DNA of 64,000 nucleotides from Desmodus rotundus. Its lineage: Eukaryota > Chordata > Mammalia > Chiroptera > Phyllostomidae. The position numbers were made by a program, and so were the translations under genes. Below the pieces are notes generated by a model. That model ran no database searches. It saw nothing but the letters and a program-made list of their open reading frames with translations, and was not told the DNA's origin. The DNA is taken from contig NC_071389.1 in NCBI RefSeq assembly GCF_022682495.2, positions 186,729,556-186,793,555 on the forward strand, read 5' to 3'. Positions 55,910-64,000 of this stretch are shown in pieces (the first letter of the stretch is position 1; every line of letters begins with the position of its first letter).

Positions 55910-56870
55910 TTGCCTTATACAAGCCCTAAATTTAACACGACGGTCCTAGATTGGTCATAACCACCTATTTTTCAAAAGATTACCCGGTAAAGAAGATTTC
56001 AGAATTGCACTGATTACCCTCATTTAAATGTGAACCCTCTTACATCCATCGTCAGAAATAATGGCCTTGTTCAATTTCTCATGTTTGTAGTCTTCAAAAA
56101 TAAAGGGCCTCTCACAAATAATGCCCCTGTTTTTATTACAAAATCTTTTATTAGAAATTCATAAGCCTGTAGTTCTGTAACATAACAATATCACACTCAA
56201 GTGCACCATATGACGTTTTAGGTGTAATGTTCAAATTAAAATAAATTATTGCACCCATATTATTATCCTAGTAGCCACACTTAAGCAGGCATTACTTCTG
56301 CCAAACATTGTGTATGTGAGTGGTAATAACACCAGAGAACTGATCAACTTCTTCTAAAATGTACTGTAATGTGCCCAGAGGAAATTCCTTGGGGCAGAAA
56401 ATGAAAGGGTCTAGTGATCCCTGCCCCTGGTTAGGACAGTGTCTGTGCCCTCCACAGCGAGCTGCTGTCTTCAGAAGCCGTAAGAAGAGGGGGATAGTGA
56501 TATTCAGTCCCATTGAATTTTTGGAAAGAAATACAAGGGACTAAGCTTTGACTTCCTTGATGCCTTAAAGCCAGTGTGGCACTAGCTTTATTAACTCCAT
56601 TAACAAATAACTCCATTATTTGTATTCATGTGACTACCTTACCACTTCCTGTTTGGATCCCCCAAAATGAACTCTCAGAGAGAAATGAAGCCACAAAACT
56701 GAAGAAGGCCCAATGTGCCCCTTTTTCCTTCTATTCACTCAACATAAATTTAATAAACACCTATTATTTTCACAACTCTGTGAGGACAGAGTTCAAATTT
56801 TATTCAACATTTGTCATTCCAGGGAAATGTTTTGACTGCGGAGACTCGACAAGGCAAACAGCTGTTTGAA
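55910..56870. other. Intergenic, low repeat content
   Basis: No repeat or exon was recognised. A minus-strand reading with an internal T/A-rich end (about 56130-56160) was considered for a gene 3' end but has no coding match. Confidence 0.45.
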
Positions 56871-56871
56871 A

Positions 56872-57065
56872 GACAGTATAGCGTAGAAGGGCACTGGCTT
56901 TGATGAGGCAGACCTGGGTTCGAATTCTGCTCCATCAGTAACTGTGGTCTAAACTTGATCACCTATGTAAGCACTTATATTCAGTTTCTTCATCTGTAAT
57001 TTTTGAAGATTGTTGAAAGAATTCAAAAATTTCTTAAAATGGTGCCTAACAAAGAGTAGGTGCTT
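56872..57065 (-). repeat. MIR SINE relic (antisense)
   Basis: agggcactggctttgatgag, cagacctgggttcgaattct, cagtttcttcatctgtaatt and ggtgcctaacaaagagtagg are complementary MIR. A VES is inserted near its end. Confidence 0.8.
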
Positions 57066-57288
57066 AAGATGTGGTAGTTCTTTTTTACTTATTTTTATTC
57101 CTAGAGAGAAGGGAAGGGAGGGAGTGAAACATCAGTGTGTGGTTGCCCCTTGCACACCCACTACTGGGGACCTGGCCTGCTACCCAGGCATGTGCCGTGG
57201 CTGAGAATTGAACCAGCAACCCTTTGGTTTGCAGGCCAGCACCCAATCCACTGAGCCAGACCAGCCAGGGCAAGATGACGTAGTTCTT
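57066..57288 (-). mobile_element. VES-type tRNA-derived SINE with duplication
   Basis: The body (about 57083-57271) has the complement of the head at its right end (ctgagccagaccagccaggg). Flanks aagatgtggtagttctt (57066-57082) and aagatgacgtagttctt (57272-57288) match at 15 of 17 positions. Confidence 0.94.
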
Positions 57289-57579
57289 ATTTAGGGAGAC
57301 AAGGCACACAAACACTCTTGACCAGTTAGGTGCATAAGAAATGGCAAATAATTGGCACAAACAAGTTGAAGACTATACAACTAAGAAACGGTCAACTCAG
57401 GGCTTGAATCTTAATCTCCTGATTTCTGGTCCAATGTTCTTACCCAGAACTTTTTTCTAGTCAAAGCCTATGGAGTTAGTCCATCAAGCCACCAGATAGA
57501 GCTTCTCGGGGGTCTTATTTCCAGGAAGTGAAGACTTCCCAAGATTAGAGACAGAGGTCAGATTCCATTAAGGGATTCC

Positions 57580-57930
57580 ACAAAATAATTAAAAATACGT
57601 AACATAACCCTTATTTAACAAAAATTTCCCATGGGCCAAGCACTGTGCCAAATGTTTTACATATATAATTCATTTATAGGGATGGGGAGAAAAGGCATAC
57701 AACTGTAATTGAATAACAATAAATTTTTTAAAAAAGTAATAATTCATTTATTCATTCACTTAAAATTTTATTCATACCTACTGCACACCAGACATCTATG
57801 TGCTAGAATTCAATAGCAAAAAGACATACATGGTTCTTGACCTCATGGGACCTCTAGCCTTCCCTATAATAGAAATTCCATAAGGTTTGTTTGTTTGTTT
57901 ACTGCGTGCATTTTACAGGTGATAGGAAGG
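57580..57930 (+). repeat. Ancient MIR/L2-like sequence around the micro-insertion
   Basis: gggccaagcactgtgccaaa before the insertion, and ttcattcacttaaaatttta with ctactgcacaccagacatct after it, are typical of very old mammalian repeats. Confidence 0.5.
57665..57750 (+). mobile_element. Ultra-short L1 tail insertion with exact 12-bp duplication
   Basis: A 62-bp insert (57677-57738) contains catacaactgtaattgaata, acaataaa and an A-rich tail, the same 3' terminus as the bat L1 at 1.8 kb. The exact 12-mer ataattcattta flanks it at 57665-57676 and 57739-57750. Confidence 0.9.
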
Positions 57931-57934
57931 GCTC

Positions 57935-58145
57935 AGAGAATAACAGTGATGGCAGCTACCATATACTGACCACCTTCCTCACACCAGGTGCTTTCCCAAG
58001 CACTCTCCGAGTTAATTTGAACAACAGGCCATGATATAGGAAATGAAGACATGTGAAGCTGAAGTGACTGGTTCATGGCCACGAAGGTAGGTAGTAAGCG
58101 GCAGAATGAGGATTGGAACCAAGATCTTAACCACTACATTATACA
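57935..58145 (+). repeat. MIR SINE relic
   Basis: cagctaccatatactgacca, caccaggtgctttcccaagc, ggtagtaagcggcagaatga and ccaagatcttaaccactaca follow MIR over most of its length. Confidence 0.8.
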
Positions 58146-58149
58146 GACC

Positions 58150-59740
58150 TGTTGGATTCCCACTCTTATTCTCCTCTCTAAAACATGACGCATATTGCAT
58201 CAAAACTTTGGTAGTGAGAGATAAGACCCCAGGAAGCAAAAATTCCTTTGCCTGCAGACAAATCCTGTCTTTTCAGCAGATGTATGTAATTAATAATAGT
58301 CACTTGAGTGCTAATCATGTGAGTATTGCACCTGCTGGCCCTTAATATGTCCTCAGGTGTACTAAGCAAATACTAAGCAGTAGAAATAAATACACAAGAC
58401 AAGAAAGAATCTAGAAATGATTGAAAAGTAAGTACTTCTAGTAGCAATATTGCTAGATCTTTATGTGGACAAAAATATGTTTGTATTTTGTGAGGCTGGC
58501 TTTGCTTTATTTAAATATAGAAACAGCAAGTACCTATATAACCATTACATACCTGTTGGAAAGAGGGCGATTTGTGCAGAATTATATTTCAGCTACACAG
58601 TTTATTGTGTAATATAATTTACCCAACTGTTTAAGCCTTCTTGTTGCAAGACATGGACATACTCCTTGAGAATAAAAAACAGACTTGAACAATTTTCAGT
58701 TTCACATAAATTCTATTAAAGGAGAATAAAACAGTGAAGTCGCAAAATTTCTCCTTTTCTTCCACCATATGGGATTCTTTGAGGTTTAATAATATTATAA
58801 ATAAAGCAGCTTTGAGATGAAATACAAAACAGTGAACAAGAATTTAGAAACATTTTGAAGAAATAAGTATTATATCCCAGTGTTGCCAGGCTTTCAACAT
58901 AAAAGTAAGAGAGAAAACAGAGGGGGAACTCTCGTTTGTTCTATCAAGAAGGCATAAATATTGGCTCTGTGTTAAGCCAACCTTTTGCAGCTGTACACCA
59001 GCTCTCAACTATTAAAAAGATTCTTAAATTCCCAGGGAAACAAAAATCAATTTCAGCCATATAAGTCTGTACATAAATCTATTGTGCTTTATTCCAAATA
59101 TTTTCTCATCAAGGAGTTTGGAACAAAAAATTTATTGAAAGAGAACGTCTCCAGTTTACCCATTCCACTGTTATAAATATTTGAATGACTTCCAGTAACT
59201 TTGCTTAGAAAATCTCAGTGTCTACATAACATGCCAATGATAGCTCAGCAGTATGTCAATACATTTTATTATTTGGCAAGATAACCGCTCATAGCATTAG
59301 ATTGGAATTCTGATTGTCACTTTCATAAATTATATTTTACTTTTGTCAAAGCACACTGATGGTTACTATTTCCCTTTTTTCAAAATACTGATTTCTGGGC
59401 TTATATTAAAAATATATTTTATCTAAGCTGTTACAGCTTAGAATGAGCTCTGTGACTACTATTTTTATCCCAAATCAATATATATAGTCAGGTCTTGAAA
59501 GAATTCCAATCACTGTAGCCCTTGTTCATATTTTAAGTGGATAATAATGCTATTGGGTTGTTTTCCTTAAGGCTCATTTTATATATTCTGTTTGTTGGAA
59601 ATTATGATTGCTGGTATGATAACTACTGTTCTCATAGTTAAAATACAGAAATGGATTGATATTAATTTCCTGGGTTCATAAGAACCTGCGCAGGCCAAAT
59701 GAAATGTACATATTGGCTAAAGTTTGGGGATACAGAGTAG
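58150..59740. other. AT-rich intergenic, nothing assigned
   Basis: About 1.6 kb of AT-rich, apparently repeat-poor sequence. No coding or RNA-gene signal was recognised. Confidence 0.5.
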
Positions 59741-59749
59741 AATGGAGAG

Positions 59750-59892
59750 CTGGTTGAAGCCGATTCCTGGGCCCCATGACCAGAGATTCTGACTCAGCAG
59801 GTCTGGGTGGGGATCTCAACTTTGATTTCCAACGAGTTCTCATGTGACGCTGATGGTGTCAGTTCAAAGGCCATGTTTTGAGCAGCAGTGAA
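59750..59892 (+). mobile_element. MER5-type hAT MITE fragment
   Basis: ccgattcctgggccccatga, gattctgactcagcaggtct, gggtggggatctcaactttg, ccaacgagttctcatgtgac and gctgatggtgtcagttcaaa follow the right part of MER5A. Confidence 0.75.
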
Positions 59893-59919
59893 ATAAAATG
59901 GAGTGGTCAATAGCAAAGG

Positions 59920-60105
59920 CTAAATAAAATCTTGCCTTTGCCATTTACAGACTTGCTGATTTGGGGTAATTTAATTAGCCTGTTTTTAAGCCTTAGTTTC
60001 CTCATCTGCTCAATGGGGGTTTTGTAAGAATGAGGTAAGTCTGTATGGCACTTGACATAGTGCTGGACAGACACCTGGTACCTGCTCAATAGATGACAGC
60101 CGCGG
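59920..60105 (-). repeat. MIR SINE relic (antisense)
   Basis: ttgccatttacagacttgct, agccttagtttcctcatctg, ctcaatgggggttttgtaag and cacctggtacctgctcaata are complementary MIR. Confidence 0.8.
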
Positions 60106-60109
60106 CTAG

Positions 60110-61310
60110 TAGAAATGACATGCTCTCCTTTCCCAGGGTCCATCTGGTCGACACGTTGTGCTTATGCTTCATATCCTAGTGTATCTGGCAGATTATTTGT
60201 TAAGTACATCTAGATAAGGAGTTTTCTGATTGGTGCTCAGGTGGGCCCTAGAACACTTAAATATTTTGACCCTTGGGCCTTCCAACTAAACACCATACTA
60301 AAACTTTGATTCTCTGTCCTTTGGGTTATTTTTCATTTCAATTGCTTTAGATTCACAACTCCACAGTTATGTCTCCTTATGAAAGATCTTTTTAAGAACA
60401 ACATCAGTTTAGTTTCAAACTCATACTCAAGTCTTTGGAGACTAATATCTTTTCTCTCCATATTTTACTATTAAGAGGTCTGGTGTTCTGCCAAGGCAAC
60501 ATATTAATAAATTTAAGCTTGAGATTTTCATTGTCATGCGAACGTTGAAATTGGCTCTCAGTTACACCAAGCAGCCAATTCAGCAGGATATGTGTATTGG
60601 ATTCACAACGAACATGCCTGTGAAAAAATTACTTTTAAATCCCTGGTTTTGTGGTTTGTTTTTAATTTGTTAAAAAGGCATGATCCACCAGTTATAAGAA
60701 TCTCAGCCAATTCAGGCTAAGTTAATTTTGAGAAATAAACGATTTCAGTTTAGTCAAATGTTAAATTAATTTGTCTTGTCTTCAATCATTTATTCAGTTG
60801 TTCATTTAACACTAAGTCCCGTTTCTGTGGTAGGTGATGGTCTAGACTCTGGGGAAAGCACTTCCCCCCACTTCCCAGACTTTACAGTCTAGTGAGAAAG
60901 GTAAAAACACAGTTATTAAAACCTCATTTTCACAGGCTGATAAATCTCCAGCCTTTACCAGTTAACAAGCTGTAGAAAGTAAGGTCGTTATTTGCGTTCA
61001 TACCCAATTACTCATGAACCTGTCAACAATCACCCCCAGCTTCAGACACACCCACAGCACGGGACGATAGCTGCTAGGAGTAGGATTGTCCAGAGCTTCT
61101 AACAAAAGGAACACTTCACATTTCTTATGATTTTATTTGTAAAATGAACTTAGAGAAAGCAGATCAAGTCAACTTTGTCGGTTGCAACTAGGTATTGCAC
61201 AAAGTCTCTAGTTGAAAAAAAAAATGACATGATTGAAGATAGAGTACCGATCTGTACATCAAACTTGATTTCTTTGGTTTTTCAGAAGATACAGGGATTT
61301 AAAGTCACAT
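60110..61310. other. Intergenic, nearly featureless
   Basis: Only a faint ancient repeat (about 60785-60920: catttattcagttgttcatt and gactttacagtctagtgaga) is visible. Confidence 0.45.
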
Positions 61311-61314
61311 GACC

Positions 61315-61878
61315 TGCTATGGACTGAATGTTTGTGCCCCCACCCTCAATCCCCCTTACCCTCACCAAATTCATGTTGGAGGGGTGTCCAACCTTTTGGT
61401 GTTCCTGGACCACACTGGAAGAAGAAGAGTTGTCTTGGGCTACACATTAAATACACAAACACTAACAAAAACTGATGAGTAAAAAAAAGGTTTTAGGTAA
61501 ATTTACAATTTTGCATTGGGCTGCATTCATAGCCATCCTGGGCTGTGGGCTGCACACCCCTGGAAACCCGAATGTGATGGCATTTCAAGGTGGGCTCTCG
61601 GGAGGTGATTAGGGTTAGAAGCAGTCGTGAGGGTCGGGCTTTATAATGGTCTTAGTGTCCTGGTAAGAGAGACAGTAGAGAGTGTGCTCTCTCTCCCCCA
61701 TGTGAAGACCCAGCAAGAAGGTGGCCATCTGCAAGACAGGGAGCAGTCCCTCACAAGAAACTGAACTGGCTGCTATCTTGATCTCGGACTTCCAGACTCC
61801 GAAACTATGAGAATAAATTTCTGTTGTTTAAACCACCCAGTCTATGGTATTTTAGGGCAGCCTGAGCAGACTAAGCCA
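61315..61878 (+). mobile_element. MLT1-type MaLR solo LTR, split by an hAT element
   Basis: The LTR starts tgctatggactgaatgtttg and, after the insertion, continues with aatgtgatggcatttcaagg, gggaggtgattagggttaga, catgtgaagacccagcaaga, gagaataaatttctgttgtt and accacccagtctatggtatt, ending gcagactaagcca. This is the classic MLT1 consensus order. No internal region is present, so it is a solo LTR. Confidence 0.85.
61381..61562. mobile_element. hAT-Charlie-type MITE (MER1-like) inside the LTR
   Basis: It begins ggggtgtccaaccttttggt and ends ctgcacacccctg; the ends are inverted GGGGTGT matches. The interior reads tggaccacactggaagaaga, cttgggctacacattaaata and ttttgcattgggctgcattc. The family assignment is from memory. 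Confidence 0.75.
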
Positions 61879-61879
61879 T

Positions 61880-63000
61880 GATCTTAGAAAAATGTCAGAG
61901 ATTTGTATAAAACTGTGGAAATTTGTATAAAAACGTATCTCTTATTATTCCCGAACAGGGCCCCTCAGCCCCCGGCGGCCAGGCTGGCTCTTTACCATTG
62001 CCCGCGCACAATTTGCTCTCTCCTACCCCTCGTACACATTCCAATCTGTACTATCTTCTTTACCCAAAGTGCCCTTCCCAAATCTTCCACTTCTGGCCCA
62101 GTGTATCATCTCTAAGACATCTTTTGTGATTAGTTCTCTGTCTGTTTCCAAAAAAAAATCCTTCATTGCAAAGTTTGTTTTACTATACCCTTATGTACAC
62201 CTCACTCTACTGGTCCTTTCGTTGGTTCAAAGATGTAGGTCATATCTCCTCAACTAGACCTTAAGCATCCCCAAGACCAGCTTAGGGTACGAATTGTTCA
62301 AATCTTTTGTGTCCTCCATCAGTCCTTTCAAAGAGTTGTACAGAGAAGGTGGGAATAAAACCTACGGAGTGAAAATCAGAGCAGATGCTGAGAGCCAACA
62401 AATGTTCTGAGGCAAATGAATCAAGTAACACAAGGAAGTCCAACCAAACTCTGGCTGCAGAGCCTGTGGGTTGGGGTGGAGGGAGTCGTTCTGGATCAGT
62501 GAGTCTAATAGATAACTGAGGATTTATCCTTTTAAACACCAAGAGTTTTAATGATCTGGGATGGAAACATTTCCCATACGTTAATTGTCCCTGCCTTCCA
62601 AAATAGTGCAGTGTAGACCTAGCCCAGCTTGATGACTGGGGGTTGTCATTAAAAGTAGTCCTGAGCTCTAGCACTGAGAAGTATGCAGAACTGTTTGTCC
62701 CTATTCTAAATGGCTGCACATTGTTGTGTTTTCATTGTTGTTTTGTTTCATTTTGGTTTTTTTTAGCTTTTTTCAGTCCTCCCTTGCTGTTGGACTCTCA
62801 GTCTCATGGTTGCCTGTGGGACTGGCTCTGCCATTTCTACTCTCTGCTCCTCATTTTCTGCCTCTCCTCTGAAATGAGTTTGGCAATCAAAGACCCAAGT
62901 TCCCATGGTGGTTGTTAGGACTGTTATTGTTAGACATGTGTGTAAACAGAGCAAAGGGCTATGTCTGAGGGCTTTGCAGGGTCTCCATGGCTAAAATATG
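61880..63000. other. Intergenic, nothing assigned
   Basis: Several overlapping open frames (for example 62282-62719, minus, 145 codons) have no recognisable domain. No named repeat was seen. Confidence 0.45.
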
Positions 63001-63004
63001 CAAG

Positions 63005-63030
63005 ACACACACACACACACACACACACAC
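63005..63030 (+). repeat. (CA)n microsatellite
   Basis: About thirteen uninterrupted AC units. Confidence 0.97.
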
Positions 63031-63224
63031 ATATGTTGTGAGCCCCCAGATCAGCTGCTCTGAAGACTTTTTAATTGACTTAATATTCGTACTCTTTGGG
63101 ACTGAAAAATAAAAATTTCTGGAAATATTTTTCTCAGATGAGTTAGGAATTCAGTCATGTATAGTACAAATAATCACTGAGTGCTCACGAAGTGCATGAT
63201 ACTAGCTAGGTGCTGGAGGGTGGC

Positions 63225-63320
63225 CCTGCACAGTGCATACGCTATGTCTAGCTTGCTCAGAGTTTTCAGTATTGCATAGCACATGGTAGGTACTCAATAA
63301 ACGTGTGTTGATGAGTGAAA
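63225..63320 (+). repeat. L2-like 3' end
   Basis: tattgcatagcacatggtag and gtactcaataaacgtgtgtt with tgatgagtgaaatg fit an L2 terminus. Confidence 0.6.
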
Positions 63321-63434
63321 TGAACTTTATAATCTGAGCAGAGATAAGTATTGGCACATATCCACACGCAAACAAGCTTACAGTGTACACTGGAGTAAGG
63401 GTCATAACAGAAATAAAGTATGTACAAGGACCAA

Positions 63435-63830
63435 GGGTATTTCTGCTGGAAAATCCAGAAGGACTTCATGGAAGAGGTAGTAGTTTTGACTGGGACTTGA
63501 AGGATGGGGTTACATTTCTACCAGCAAGGAGTTACAGAAGTACGAAGAGAGAATAATGCCACAGACAAGGGCCAGATGCTACAGGGGCAGAATATATTTG
63601 AGAGACAATTAGTACATTTTGGCTGGAGTGCATGTAGCAGAGTAGGAGGAAATCATATTGTAACATTATATTGTTCTCGGAGCCTTGAATATCAGGCTAC
63701 AGAATTTGGACTTCATCAGGTGATGGGGAGGAACTAAGGGTTTTTGAGCCAGGGGGTGACGTGCTTAGACCTACATTTTAGAAATCTTGGTGGATGATGG
63801 AATTTAGGAGTTGAAGGGAAACAGGGTTGG
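63435..63830 (-). repeat. L2 LINE relic (antisense)
   Basis: gacttcatggaagaggtagt, tgggacttgaaggatggggt, cagaatttggacttcatcag, ggggtgacgtgcttagacct and tttagaaatcttggtggatg are the complement of the L2 3' region. Confidence 0.65.
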
Positions 63831-64000
63831 GGGTGATTCCAAGGGTTTGGGTGGAAGGCAACTTGGGCCGGAACTAGAATGTCGGCAGTCAGGGTAGCAG
63901 AGAGGGAATGATTGTCAGAGATGCTGCAGAGATAGAATAAGAGAATTTGGCAACTTACTTGCTGCTAGGAGTGACGGAGGACACTTTGCGTATAATTCCA

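Noticed and set aside
56100..56560. Possible 3' exon of a minus-strand gene such as WASHC3
   Set aside because: The minus-strand peptides do not resemble WASHC3 or any protein I know. Only the general position downstream of DRAM1 suggested it.
62282..62719. 145-codon minus-strand open frame
   Set aside because: No family resemblance, no splice or polyadenylation context, and overlapping frames on the other strand.

Overview
This is vertebrate nuclear DNA, almost certainly from a bat. Eight copies of a tRNA-derived SINE (head GCCCTGGCTGGTGTGGCTCAG, or its complement ending CCAGCCAGGGC) match the VES family of yangochiropteran bats. The LINE-1 3' ends, of the type ACAACTGTAAT..AATAAA, also look like bat L1. 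MIR, L2, MaLR LTRs and hAT-Charlie relics form the usual eutherian background. I saw none of the Helitron ends that crowd vespertilionid genomes, which weakly favours another yangochiropteran family. No species can be named from the sequence.

Only one protein-coding gene can be supported: the 3' half of DRAM1 (DNA-damage-regulated autophagy modulator 1) on the + strand. Its last four coding exons lie at 5576-5753, 10900-10958, 14606-14698 and 15277-15321. They splice in frame (59 codons + 1 nt, 2 nt + 19 codons, 31 codons, 14 codons + stop) and give the last 124 or so residues of a roughly 238-residue six-pass lysosomal membrane protein. The first ~114 residues and the promoter lie upstream of the window. 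The 3' UTR probably runs to about 17.4 kb. It contains an L2 relic that supplies an earlier possible polyadenylation signal.

From about 17.4 kb to the end (46 kb) I find no convincing gene. In human the next gene beyond DRAM1 is WASHC3 (CCDC53), and none of its exons is recognisable here, so this is best read as intergenic sequence. It is a layered deposit of old elements (MIR, L2, MaLR/ERVL-type LTRs, hAT-Charlie MITEs) broken by younger ones: L1, a half-LINE (HAL1) with 5' UTR, ORF1 and 3' UTR but no ORF2, VES SINEs and a mariner-type MITE. Many are nested, so relative ages can be read directly.

The most interesting items are: a ~1.06-kb solo LTR that splits a DNA transposon inside a DRAM1 intron; an unclassified repeat present twice at 19.86-20.77 kb, with one block inverted and another direct; the compact HAL1; several ultra-short (16 to 147 bp) L1/HAL1-tail insertions with exact target-site duplications; a 124-bp mariner-type MITE with TA duplications; and a 370-bp (ACC/ACT)n array. 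I see no operon, CRISPR array, phage or other prokaryotic feature, and no novel multi-gene system. All alignments were made by eye against remembered consensus sequences, so most repeat boundaries are approximate.
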